From positions 225,336,194 through 225,400,193 of the forward strand of contig VDFB02373365.1 in the NCBI GenBank assembly GCA_007258455.2: 64,000 bases of DNA, in the 5' to 3' direction. This stretch comes from Sequoia sempervirens. Taxonomy: Eukaryota; Streptophyta; Pinopsida; Cupressales; Cupressaceae. The translations under genes and the position numbers were made by a program. Of the stretch, positions 11,646 through 22,559 are shown in pieces (the stretch's first letter is position 1; every line of letters begins with the position of its first letter). The notes under the pieces were generated by a model, which searched no databases, had not been told where the DNA came from, and saw only the letters and a program-made list of their open reading frames with translations.

Positions 11646-11780
11646 CATAGAAAATGTGGTGAACTATTTGAAAAAATGCCTTGAAGAAATGTGGTCTCAT
11701 GGTGATGGAATGGCATTCCATCACCATAAGACAACATTTCTCCAAGGAATTTTTTCAAACTACTCAATACCTTGTCTATG
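11646..11780. other. PPR hairpin 2
   Basis: Same geometry, centre at 11713, with about 55 of 67 arm positions paired. The left arm lies in a frame reading LVDMYGKCGSIENV and the right arm is its inverse. Confidence 0.75.
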
Positions 11781-11929
11781 CTATTTCTTACTATTATGCT
11801 TTGATAGATTCTTTTCGAGCATCCATAGTTTGTTGGAAAGCATATTTTTTAGGCTTTTAGCCATATCAGCAAGGAAGTGAGTAGTAAATGATAAAATGCT
11901 TTGGTAGACATGTATGGAAAATTTGGTAG

Positions 11930-12064
11930 CATAGAAAAGGTGGTGAGCTGTTTAAAAAAATGCCTCAAATAAATGTGGTCTCATGGTGATGGAATGGCAT
12001 TCCATCACCATGAGACCACATTTCTTTGAGGAATTTTTTCAAATGACTCATTTCCTTGTCTAGG
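11930..12064. other. PPR hairpin 3
   Basis: Centre at 11997. The innermost 26 bp of each arm pair perfectly, with about 56 of 67 overall. Confidence 0.75.
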
Positions 12065-12212
12065 CTATTGCTTACTATTATTCTTTAATTGATTTTTTCC
12101 AAGCATGTATAAGTTTTTTGGAAATCACCTATTTTAGGCTTTTAGCCATAGCAGCAAGGAAGTGAATTGTTTGATAAAATGCTTTGGTAGACATGTATGG
12201 AAAATATGGTAG

Positions 12213-12349
12213 CATAGAAAAGGCGGTGATTTTTTTTTTTTTAAATGCCTCAGAGAAATGTTGTCTCATGGTGATGGACTGTAATTCCATCACCATGAGA
12301 CCACATTTCCTCGAGGCATTTCTTTAAACTACTCACTACCTTGTCTATG
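12213..12349. other. PPR hairpin 4
   Basis: Centre near 12281. The tip is altered (ggactgtaattcc) and a T-run replaces part of the left arm, so pairing is weaker than in hairpins 1-3. Confidence 0.6.
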
Positions 12350-12959
12350 CTATTGCTTATTATTATGCTTTGATAGATTTTTTTCAAGATCCATGTAGTT
12401 TTTTGGAAAACACTTTTTTTAGGATTTTAGCCATAGCAACAAGTAACTGAACTGTTTGATAAAATACTTTGGTAGACATGTATGGAAAATGTTATAGCAT
12501 AGAAAAGGCGGTGAGCTATTTTAAAAAATGCCTTAAAGAAATTGGGAGACCACATTTCTTTCAGGAAATTTTCAAACAACTCATTTCCTTATCTATGCTA
12601 TTGCTTACTATTATTCTTTCATAGATTTTTTCCAAGCATCCTGAACCATAGATTTTTGGGTGTGAGGCTTATAGGCTACTCTTGCACTCTTAGGATGTTT
12701 CACCTAAAAGGAGAGAGATAAACCTCATGAAAAATCAATGTGGTTCACTCAAATAAAGATTTGTATGATGTTAATAGGCTAAATGAGATGATCTAAATGT
12801 AATTAAGCTAAGTAATTGATTGATTTTGAATGCAAAACCTAAGGAATATGCAATGTTTGAAAACACAATGATGTTTGCAAAAATCTTAGAATGATGAATG
12901 AAAATGCAAATTAAAAATTAAAAAAACACCAAATCTCAAAAAGTGTGCACCTGAGAAGT

Positions 12960-14045
12960 AGAAGAGGATTGGAAATCAATCTAGAACTCTGAAAAATCTG
13001 ATTTTGAGCTGACTGGGACTCATTCGCCACCTTGGGCTAATCAGTCCCAGGTTAGGGTTTTTCTGCACAGAAGTTTTTTTCTGCTAACTAGGTGTTTGGA
13101 TCTATATCTAACTCAAAATGGTACCTCAGGAGGGACTCATTCGCCATGCATGGTGAATCAATCCACTTTCAAATTTATGTAATTTCAAGTCTCTGTTCTA
13201 CACCTTGAAACCTATACAACACTTTCTGACAAAAACACTAATTAAACTTCCTACAAAACAACTTAAAATTGTTTTTCTAATTAGGGGTTTTCCTTGGTCA
13301 AACTCCTAGTTGGGTAATTAAACTTTTAATGGAGAAAAATCTACATAAAACCCTAGCCTTAGATGTGTTAAAGACTAGAAAAGTCTGAATTATGTCAAAA
13401 ACCCTATTCTATTGTGTAAGAATAAGAAATACAAATGTGATTTGAGTGATGCAAGATCTCAACCCTAGAAATCTTACAACACATAAAAAATGGACACATA
13501 ATGACATGCAAATGGAATGTAAATGAATTGTAAACCTTAATTTGAAGATAAAGAAGAAATGGACGATGGAATCACTTTGAAAACAAGTCTTTAGGTGTGA
13601 TTTGATTTCTAGTTGCATCTCCTTAACCTAGATATCTCCATGATTCACCATAGGCATCCATCATCAACTCTTTTCAATGTTGAACTTTGATCCAAAAAGT
13701 GACCTTTAGGACCTGCAAAAACCCTAGTTTGTTGCCCTAAAACTTCAACTTTTCTAATTAAACTTGTTGTAGAAGACTTGAATTTAGAAATTGCTTTTGT
13801 GAAATGACTAAAAGATGTGAAAAATGACTTAAAATTAGTATTTATAAGCAAAAAAACCTAATTTTCCCATTATTTAGACCTAAAAGGTCGACATTCATTG
13901 AAAAATTAAGTTGAATTAATTGAATTCCTGCTCAAAATTAAAATTTCCCTCAAAAGGGACTCATTCACCACCCTTGGTGAATGGATCCCACCAAAGGGGG
14001 CTCATTTGACCAAGGTGGAAAATGGGTCCCACCAGTGGGTTTTGA
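12960..14045 (-). repeat. Distant inverted relative of the LTR-like repeat
   Basis: Read on the minus strand this segment has palindromes near both ends (13,957-14,030 and 13,019-13,160; consensus GGGACTCATTCGCCA..), an ATAAATACT box after the first pair, and a conserved stretch of about 40 bp (gtttaattacc..ta.g.gtttgaccaagg.aaacccc; 13,281-13,325) that matches 3,396-3,440 and 7,492-7,530. Elsewhere identity is low, so it is a diverged member, inserted next to the PPR array. Confidence 0.45.
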
Positions 14046-14257
14046 AGGTGGGTTTTTGGGATATGGATGAATTGAATGTTGTTTGTCAGGATTTAAGTGA
14101 TTTTTCAAGTGAAACAGGCCTCTAGATAAAAAGTAATGGTTCTTAGGGACCTATAAATTTCATTTTAAAGGATAAATGATGCAAGGGGACTCAAAAGTGG
14201 GTCTAATTAGGCATGACATTGTCTCTTTTGTCAAGAGGGTCCAATTTTCTACATCAC

Positions 14258-14325
14258 ACATCCATAGCATAGACAAGGTAGTGAATTGTTTGAAAAAATA
14301 CCTCAATAAAAGTGGTCTCATGGAA
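14258..14325 (+). repeat. Stray half-unit of the PPR array
   Basis: The sequence catagacaaggtagtgaattg..gtggtctcatgg matches the left-arm part of the array units, but the hairpin collapses to ggaatgcc. It lies beyond the inverted LTR-like repeat, which suggests that the repeat split or displaced the array end. Confidence 0.6.
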
Positions 14326-14354
14326 TGCCATGAAAAGCAAAAGAATTGGAAACT

Positions 14355-14483
14355 ACTAGTTATTTCTTATGCTATGTGAAGTAATTGCATCACTGCTTAT
14401 GTTGACTTTCTAAACAACTATACTCTAATTTTAATTTTTTCATCTATCAACATCTAGTTATTAGTTATGCAATGTGAAGTAAT
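14355..14483 (+). repeat. Short direct repeat (ctagttatt..tatg..atgtgaagtaatt)
   Basis: Two copies about 100 bp apart, at about 14,356-14,385 and 14,455-14,483, just after the stray PPR half-unit. No function is suggested. Confidence 0.5.
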
Positions 14484-14588
14484 TCTTTGAGTTTGAAAGA
14501 TGTGCAATGCAATGTAATCAATGATATGAATATAAACTACACAAATATATTAAGTACAATTCATTAGTTAAATTCTTTTTTTTATTAC

Positions 14589-15944
14589 TTGCATTAAGGT
14601 TTCTCCAACTCCACTAGCACTGGGAGGTGTTCCCACGAAACCTCCAATATTAGCCTACTCAACATCCAAAATTAGATATTAGAATACCATTCATATAACA
14701 ATGCTATTCACATGTAAATTTATAATTTTTTACTAGTTACATACCTCAGCAGTAGATACAGTGGAGTAATAAACAGGTCAAGGGCCAGTGTATCCAGTAT
14801 CAACACTGTGACCTTGAAATTTTATTATAATCATTAAAATAAATTAGTTAATATTGCATTTCAAAAATGAAATTTAATAAATCAAATTCAATGAAAATTC
14901 TAACATTTACCTAAGTATCAATGCCAAAATCCTCATTCAAAATGTCAGTTTCCATTACCATCTCCGTAGCTACAAATCTATCCTATGCACTAGCCTCCTG
15001 AGTGTCTATGGGGTCATATGTACAAGCCAACCCTCAAACCTGACAAGAATGAGTTGGAAGCCTACCCCTCAAAGACACCCATGGATGGCATTGTACTATA
15101 GGACTAGCATGTTGGATGATACTCTGGGTCAAAGAGCTGATAGACAACAAACTGTCTACTTCAACACTCTCCTTAAGGTCTATCATATGCCGACCCTCCA
15201 CCTCTCCCCTAAAAGTCCCTCATATCAAAATAGTTGGGGATTTTGTTAAGGATGAACTCATAGTAGAGTTTCTCAAGAAATATATGGGGAATTCACAATT
15301 TTTGCATGGTGGATAGCTAAAAACCATATATCACCTATCCCAAAAATTCTTCCTAATCCCTTGGTGGTGGCACCAATGGATAGGAAACCTCTTGGAATTA
15401 AGGTCAATATTTTGATTTGTACATGGGTAAATGAATAGTGAGCAAAACTCACAATTTTTAATTTTTTCATCTTTTACTTCTTTATATGATAATTTATCTA
15501 CATAAAAATTCCTCCATGCCCGCCTCCTATCTTCCCAACCACTTAATTGTTTTTTGATTGCATCTACATATTTTAACATGTCTTGAAGTGAACTCACAAG
15601 TGTTCTTTCCATAGTTGAACTTATAGGATCGTTCAACATCGTGATTAGCTCCTCAATATATTTTTTATTGTTTCTAATTAAGCCCATTAAATTTTTTTGA
15701 GTGTCTAGAGGATGTTGAGGAGTTGGTGGAGGAGTTTGTTGTTGTGGTTGTTGAGGATTTTGTTCATATGCTTACTGCTATGGTTGTTCAGGATTTTGAG
15801 GAGGGTTTTCAGGTTCATTAACATCTCCTACAAATTAAACAAATGAATATAAAAAATAACCTAAAATTACCTATTTAACGAAAAATTCACAAAAAAACAC
15901 AAACAATGCTTACTTGTTTCACCTCCCCATCGATGTGGTGACAT
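14589..15944 (-). pseudogene. Intron-bearing pseudogene, unknown family
   Basis: Four exons with GT..AG borders can be read on the minus strand: 15944-15914 (starting MSPHRWGGET), 15827-14911, 14812-14745 and 14654-14589. Exon 2 begins DVNEPENPPQNPEQP, continues Pro/Gln-rich, then has the longest open part (15687-15331) with a charged helical stretch (QLSGWEDRRRAWRNFY). Exons 3 and 4 join in frame (YYSTVSTAE then ANIGGFVGTPPSASGVG). Stops interrupt exon 2 (two near 15,780, one near 15,330, more beyond), and exons 2 and 3 join out of frame. I do not recognise the protein. It could be a decayed host gene or a captured gene fragment. The preserved introns argue against a processed copy. Confidence 0.55.
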
Positions 15945-16094
15945 CCTGGTGATGAAATTGCAACAAATTGATGAAGAAATTGGAAGTTTAGCTCCTTCCA
16001 AAATGTGAGCACGTAAATGAAGGTTTCTTGGTCATGGACACAAAAAAACACAGTGAAAAAGAAATGATGTCATTTACAATTATTTTTTGTTTTA

Positions 16095-16290
16095 ATAAGC
16101 TATAATGCACTTGCATTATAATGTGAGCACATTATAGGCTCGATGTGACCAAGCCTTTGGCTCGGTCACACAAAGCCATAACTTGACTGCATTATAAGAC
16201 AAGCACATTATAGGCCTGATGTGACCAAGACTTTGGATTAGTCGCACCAAGTCATAATATGAATGCATTATAACACGCTTGCATTATAGC
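16095..16290. repeat. GCATTATA / GTGACC..GGTCAC repeat pair
   Basis: Two units of about 75 bp each contain attata-ggc..gatgtgaccaag..tttgg..tcggtcac..aa.g.cataa, with gcattata or its complement between and at the ends. Each unit can fold (GTGACCAAGCC against GGCTCGGTCAC in unit 1). No coding content. Confidence 0.6.
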
Positions 16291-16789
16291 CTATCAAATT
16301 ATTTTGAAATTTTGGCCAAATTTGGTCCCACATTTTTTTGCTCCCACCCTAGTCTCTTTCATGAGGTTGAACCCTATGTGTGTGTTCACACATGTGTTCA
16401 AGCACACCTATAGCTCTTACATATATGAAATATGTCATTATCATGCCTCCACCTTGTGACATTTGTCACAATAATAAGCCCTCGATCCATGCCATCTCTC
16501 TTATTCAATCCTAACTATGCATTAGACATTACATTTTGGCCATTGATTTTCCTCATGGAAAATCTATAAATGAAGTTATTTTCTCTCACTTTTATTTTCA
16601 TCTACCATCACACCATTATGTTGTCCATTTTCCCAATCATCTTCTTCTTATAGTCATATCGTTGGTATAAATAAGAAACTGAATTCTACCATTGATCATC
16701 AATCAAAAGTAACACATTAAGTGTTGAAGAGTGCCTCTTGTTCTAGCTTAATGGTAAGTGTAAGAAGTAGGTTCCATGGAGAGGGGACG

Positions 16790-16960
16790 TTTTAGCCAAA
16801 AAATACTAACATAATAGGAACCCGAGTCTTAGATCGGGATCCTATTCCCAAATGGGTGCCCATTCTATTTTTAGAATAGGTACTTGCTTTAATATGAGAA
16901 CCCATTATAAAACTAGAGTGTGTACCCATTTTAAAGAAGGTACCCATTCTAAAAATAATT
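16790..16960. repeat. Short-interval repeats of ACCCATTCTA type
   Basis: The words gtgcccattcta, gaacccattata, gtacccatttta and gtacccattcta recur within 170 bp, with their complements (tttagaataggtac). Small foldbacks are possible. Confidence 0.4.
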
Positions 16961-19900
16961 GAAATCCCAACCCACTTTTTTATTTTTCCTTAGGCTTGGT
17001 AACCCAACACTTAGCCTCAAACCTACAACTAAAAGACTAAGACAATGCCAAGATAAATAACTAGCTTTGGCAATATAGTTGATGGATTTTTTATAGAATT
17101 GGTTTATGAAATTAAAAACCATTATAGATCATGATGTCTAGTTTTCAAATATGTAATATTTTTATTAATAGATTATGTTTTCTATTTTTTAATTAATTTC
17201 AAAGGAAATTGGTCCATAACTTGAAACGCCAGGCTTTTCTTTTTTTAATAACTTTTAATTAATCAGTTTAAAATAAATAAATTATTAAATTAATCTATAC
17301 ATAAATATCTACATAATTAAAAAGGTCAAAAAAATAGCTTAGGTCAAATTATGGTGTTTGTACACAAGGGTTTTCAAAACCAACAATTAGGGCCAATAAA
17401 AAATTAATTAAAAAAATATAGTGAGAAAAAAATTTAAAAAAATTACCCTCATTAATCTTCAATTTGTTATACATATTCCCCTAAAATGAATTAGGAAAAT
17501 AATTTCATTTAGTTCAAATTATGGTTTCATACACATGCATGGTATGGTCCTAAAAAAGTGACTTTTAAAAAGTGTTTTTTATACATGCCTATTAAAAATT
17601 AATTTGTATCATTCGGGCATTAAAATAAATTACATATTCCAAAACTAGACTCAAAATAGTAAATTTCACATTACCGAATATTTTAAGATTCAATGTCTAA
17701 GTGCTTCAAATTTTTAAAGTCCAACTGTGATAAATTCTAAAAAATAGGAAAAAAACTTCCACTTTATGAATATTTTGTGAACCCAACTTCTTTCACATGC
17801 CCTCAATCCAAGGGATTGAAGTAGTAAGAGGTATAATATTTTGGCATATTTGCATTATCCTAAGTATTCTAACCTTTCACTATTTTATCATCCTTAGTAT
17901 AGTTGTAATATAGTTACATTTACAAATAAGTTATGCAATAAACAAGAACTAAAATTATACAAGAGTACCATGCTATTCAAATTTATTGTAATAAATATGC
18001 AATCATAACTATTTATTTTATAAATATTTTCTAGACATTGACTATTGTGATGCGAATTAGTTTTGTGTATTTACAATACACAATGGACTTGGGACACATT
18101 GATACTAGAATTGATTAATATTTTTGGTGATACAATGTTCCATTTTAATCTTGAAAATGGAGAGTTATGTCTAATTGTAAACTAATTTTAATTATTCATT
18201 TTCAAATATATCATTGCAATATCAAAAAAATTACTACTCACAATTAAATCCATATTTAGCATAATTTGGAAGATGTAAATAGTATTTATACCTAAATATT
18301 TGTTTTTAATGATTTCAATAAAATAAAAAAGATTTGGAAGCACAATGATGGTGCAGAAAAAGAATTAAGAACAACTATGAGTATTATGAAGTTTTTATCA
18401 TGGTTCTTTCAATAGTATTTGTACATGGTAGAAGGGAAAGAGCTAATCATTCATATGTAGCACAAAATAAGGGACATGAATTTTACCACCATAGAAGTTT
18501 TAGGTAAAATTAGATGATGACATTGTTATAACTTGATAACCCTATTGTGATCCTTGAGATATGTATTAGGAGAGTTCAAATGAATAGTCTAATAGATAGT
18601 CTTTGTTTAAAAGTCAATGTTTTAATTGATTTATGTATTTGATGTATTATATAATTGTTATTTTGACCAGTCTCAAACATTTATTCACTCACAAGATGAA
18701 AGTGTTATTTACCTTCCATGTATTTGAATTTATATTCCATTTATTACTTAATAAATTAAATTATCTAGTACTATTATTTCCTTTATTTCATTTCATCAAT
18801 CACTAATATTATCTTTTTCCATTAGCTTCATGAGCTTTTTATTCTTTTAAATATTATCTATATGTTATTTTTTACATGGTCAAGTTTGGGTGAGGTTTTA
18901 ACTCAAAAATAATGTTATGTATATGCTTGGATAATTCAAAAGTTCTCTCTACATGTAACTTGGAGGAATTCAAATCAAGGTCATAGAAGTAATAATTTTT
19001 CCATTACCATATCACCGCAATCCCTTGGACACATTTATCCCATTAATGTGAATCCAAATTACAATTTTTAGTTTATTAATTAAGCTCATTTCCACAAGTA
19101 ACCTTTGGACTATTCTAGTTTCTTTTTTCTTACAATCTTTATTTATATATAAATAAAATTTATAATATAGAATAAAAGAAAATACAAATACACATAAAAT
19201 AATTACTAGACCATGTTTCAAATTGGCTAGGTTCTTGTCATAACTCTTCCTAACCATCAGAGTTATAGAAATTTGATATATAAAACAAATGTAAAACTAG
19301 GAAAGAAATGGCCTATGAAAAAAGCTATTACTTTTCCTCATATATCAAGAAGAAAATTATTCTCTTGTACATATTTTATGCTACTATTTCATAATCTTCT
19401 AGTGGTAGTAGGGATATCTTATCATTTGTGAGATCTACCTTGTTAGAAATAGTGCTTTAATAGAGGTAGCTCATAGATGACCAAGGTTGCACTCTAATCA
19501 ACAGTGACTTCAGAGTATGGTTTTCTTAGATTTGTTATGAGTGATCATTATCAATAATAGTTTATATGTTTCATCAAATATTACTAAGAAATTGATATTA
19601 AGACCCTCTTATTATTTTTATTATTTGGATTTTCTTTTACAAAAATATTTCATTTCACTTTGACATATCCCCTAGACTATGCATACTTATAGTTAGTTTC
19701 CTATGTCTACTTATAATTAGTGTCATGTAAATAATTTATATATTTTATTGTGTATTTTAGGAGATTTTTTTGGGTAAAACCTCTCTAGTTTCTTTCTCAA
19801 ATAGAAAATCATGTAAGTGTTCTTTTAAATACTACTCATTGTTAAATATACCCATGAGGCCCCATTGGCCTATTATGGTCATTCAAGAACATTCAAGCTC

Positions 19901-20250
19901 CATATATTTGTACACAATATGCAATAACATATATAGGTACAATATCTTATAGGGATATTGTAGATTTTTTAAAAAATTAGGATATTTTTTTAACAATTTT
20001 TCCAAAAAATATGATATTTGAAACCAAAAAATCAAAATATTTAAATACCATATATAATGTTTTTTATCTTTATTTTTCTTTTTTAATGTTTTTTGGTGGA
20101 GCAGGTGAAGGAAGAATGGTGAGTATTACATACCTTTTTTCTATTTGAAGCCAAGTATCACCCTACATACAACTAATATATATAGAGATATATTAGGGAC
20201 ATATCCGGTTTAGATTATACTTGGATCCATGTCAGTTATTCACATACTTG
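16961..20250. other. Unassigned AT-rich sequence
   Basis: No recognisable gene, structured repeat or RNA gene. The open frames at 19,012-19,257 (-) and 19,770-19,952 (+) are short, AT-biased and without motif. Confidence 0.5.
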
Positions 20251-20261
20251 ACATATCTAAC

Positions 20262-20428
20262 CTTGAAGACATCTAGTAACTTCAATAGTTCTTCAATAGT
20301 GACACCCTCTGAACACCATAGCATTTCCCCATGAAGACAATGCTCATTTCTAGGAAAATATTTAGGGATAAATCTATCAACAAATAAATATTATTTATTT
20401 CCATCTTTAAATGTAATGGTCATGATTT
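20262..20428 (-). pseudogene. Exon-like fragment of an unknown gene
   Basis: On the minus strand an acceptor-like TTTGGTTTAG precedes a 167-bp stretch ending in TTCAAG before a GTTAGA donor. It reads IMTITFKDGNK, a stop, then YLFVDRFIPKYFPRNEH and CLHGEMLWCSEGVTIEE followed by LLKLLDVF. Residue choice looks like real protein, unlike the neighbouring AT-rich frames. I do not recognise the family. The internal TAA and the lack of neighbouring exons suggest a relic. Confidence 0.4.
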
Positions 20429-20865
20429 CTAAACCAAAAAAATCCTAGAGAATAATCCTAAATAGTCATATTACATAAGAAAAAATTTATTAATGAAACA
20501 ATTCTGAAAGTTACTATATTTTTAAAAAAATGTTAAGAAAATATATTAACTTATGTAAACTTGGAAATATTTTTGAATTTGACTAATAAGTTTCACCCTT
20601 GTTAGGTCTTTCAAATTTCATTACATTTAGGCAATATTGATTAATAAAATTATAAAATTTCACTAATTTTTGCACATAGTCTAAAAATTAGGAAATAAAT
20701 TCGTGTAAGTTTGTTTCTTCTAAGGATAAAAATCATAAAGAATATACAAAAGAAAAGGATGAAATGACCATTAATAGCATATCGAACCTTAGATGCAGTA
20801 GAATTGGAAATAAGGTTCATTCTAAAATTAGCATAGTTAAATTCTTTGATTAATAGATTTGTTAT

Positions 20866-20870
<5 letters not shown>

Positions 20871-20909
<39 letters not shown>
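20871..20909. repeat. (TA)n microsatellite
   Basis: About 19 uninterrupted TA dinucleotides. The open frame across it is a by-product. Confidence 0.95.
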
Positions 20910-20911
<2 letters not shown>

Positions 20912-21897
20912 ATTGATAGATATATGGAAAAAATCTCACCTCCATATGACCTTCTTAATCTTTCTACAACAATTCAATTCAATAAAAAACACAAAACAAT
21001 CAAAGTAAAAACATTCATTTATGTGTAAATTTAAACTAAAGAAAAACATATTGAAAATAAATAAGAAGAATAATTTTAGTCCTTTAAATATTTAATCTTA
21101 CAGTGGGAACCCAACAATATCATACCATACCCTAAAAAACACTAAATATTATAGTGAATTTACATGGACAAGAAAATAAATCTAGTACGCTTTCTCCTAT
21201 GAATACGCCACAACCAAATTAGACATGCTTCTCATAATCTTGACTTACAACAATCAATACAAACAAAAAAATGGTTCATATTATTTAAAAGAAATTGTTG
21301 AGTTCTGAAGTTGGGTGAAAATTATTTTCTAGATTTTGTTTAAGATATTTTTACAATATTTTTTTTATATCTTTTTAATGAAAAGAATATTATATTGGAT
21401 TTATTTTGTGACATATTTTAATATATATATTTGCACAAAATTTAGTTGTATATGTCTTTTCAAATCATGATATACAAAAATATTCAAATGTCATTCAAGA
21501 CATTAAGACAATTGAAATTTAACCAAAAAAAATCAATGTATTATAAATCTAATATAAAAAAGTATATGTAGATTTTTGAGAGGTTGATAAATTGAAATGG
21601 ACAAAATATTTGCAAATTGTTTCATTATAGGTAGAAGTAACTTTCAAAATAATTTATTTTTCCAGCTCATAATATTGTGATATCTATAACATTATTCATT
21701 GTCATTCAAAACATATTAGTAAAGTTGAAAACTTAATGAAAAAATTAACGCATTGTAATTTTTTAAAAAAATTGAACAATTTTAATTTTACAATAACTGT
21801 TGCATAATCAATCAATCCAAAAATACAGAACACAACATTTTCAAAATCTTTCAATTTTGTTGTGTCTGAATTTCGATTGTGTTTGTATTTTGAATTA

Positions 21898-22016
21898 ATG
21901 TTATGAGATTTTCAAAATTTGTTACCTTTGGATTTTGATTGTGTTTGTATTTTGCATCAAAAATACAAACACAATCAAAATAAAAAAATAGCAAAATTGT
22001 GAAAATCTCATAACAT
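21898..22016. repeat. Foldback with two nested arm pairs
   Basis: The inner arms 21,933-21,953 and 21,960-21,980 are perfect 21-bp complements with a 6-nt loop. The outer arms 21,898-21,913 and 22,001-22,016 (ATGTTATGAGATTTTC) are perfect over 16 bp. An extra direct copy of gattgtgtttgtattttg lies just before, near 21,875. It could be a MITE remnant. Confidence 0.75.
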
Positions 22017-22081
22017 TTATTTTCAAAATCATTAAATAATAAGCAAAGACTAGAATTCTTGAACTTTTTCTAAAATTCTAT

Positions 22082-22264
22082 ATGATAGAAGTAAAAAAGT
22101 ACTTCCAATTGCATGACATCCTTCTTCAAGTGGCTTTTCAGCAACAAATTTTAAGCAAGAAGAATTCCAAGAACATGGTTCAGCTTCACCAAATTAAAGA
22201 CCAAATCTTGCTGTTACAGTCCGAATACAAGTTTTGGCATTGTAAAATTGTACAATTTATGAAA
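22082..22264 (+). CDS. Possible short coding exon, unknown
   Basis: A 60-codon open frame starting MIEVKKYFQLHDILLQ, rich in Gln, Lys and Leu and likely helical. Its composition is less AT-biased than the surroundings. It stands alone, upstream of the DUF247 promoter region. It could be a terminal exon of a lost gene or chance. Confidence 0.2.
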
Positions 22265-22378
22265 TGATTGCTCCATTCAGCCCTTTGGCTGATTTAGTAC
22301 AAGTATGATTAATTAATGTTTATTTCTTTCAACTACATGTAAATAGCTCTTATTCATTGTAATCTGTTTTGATTCAAT

Positions 22379-22391
22379 ATATATAAAAAGA
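22379..22391 (+). promoter_or_regulatory. TATA-like box upstream of the DUF247 gene
   Basis: TATATATAAAAAG is the clearest TATA match on the plus strand before the gene, but it lies about 900 bp from the first ATG. It would imply a long 5' leader or an upstream intron, so its role is uncertain. Confidence 0.3.
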
Positions 22392-22559
22392 AATTTACTT
22401 CCAATGTTCCAACCCCGAAAAGATTAATAAATGCGGTCTCTCTATTTTTTGTTTCATTCGTTTTTCTTATGGAAGTTAATGAGGTGACGAATTTTGAAAT
22501 TAAAAAATTAAAAAAAATAGTGGTGGTGATCTTCAGGCCGAGATTGTTCGCCTTGAGGT

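Larger units (their letters stand above)
11301..12645 (+). repeat. Tandem array of PPR-derived inverted duplications (5 units)
   Basis: Five units start at about 11301, 11581, 11863, 12148 and 12433, and are 280-285 bp long except the last (213 bp). Each begins gcaaggaagt.aact.tttgataaaatgctttggtagacatgtatg and carries a PPR-like fragment (LVDMYGKCGSIE, then, after a frame change, LFEKMPQRNVVSW). In units 1-4 this is followed by the reverse complement of the fragment's second half, making a hairpin. Unit 5 has lost the hairpin tip. The PPR likeness is to plant organellar RNA-binding proteins of the P/PLS class; this copy cannot encode one. Confidence 0.8.

Noticed and set aside
11617..11880. 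87-codon frame containing LVDMYGKCGSIE as a small PPR gene
   Set aside because: It covers one partial motif, then shifts frame and runs into the inverted arm; it cannot encode a functional PPR protein.
11301..12645. Regular repeats resembling a CRISPR array
   Set aside because: Units of 280 bp contain coding-derived hairpins, there are no short repeats with unique spacers, and the context is a plant genome.
20846..21028. 60-codon frame rich in Ile/Tyr
   Set aside because: It runs through the (TA)n tract.
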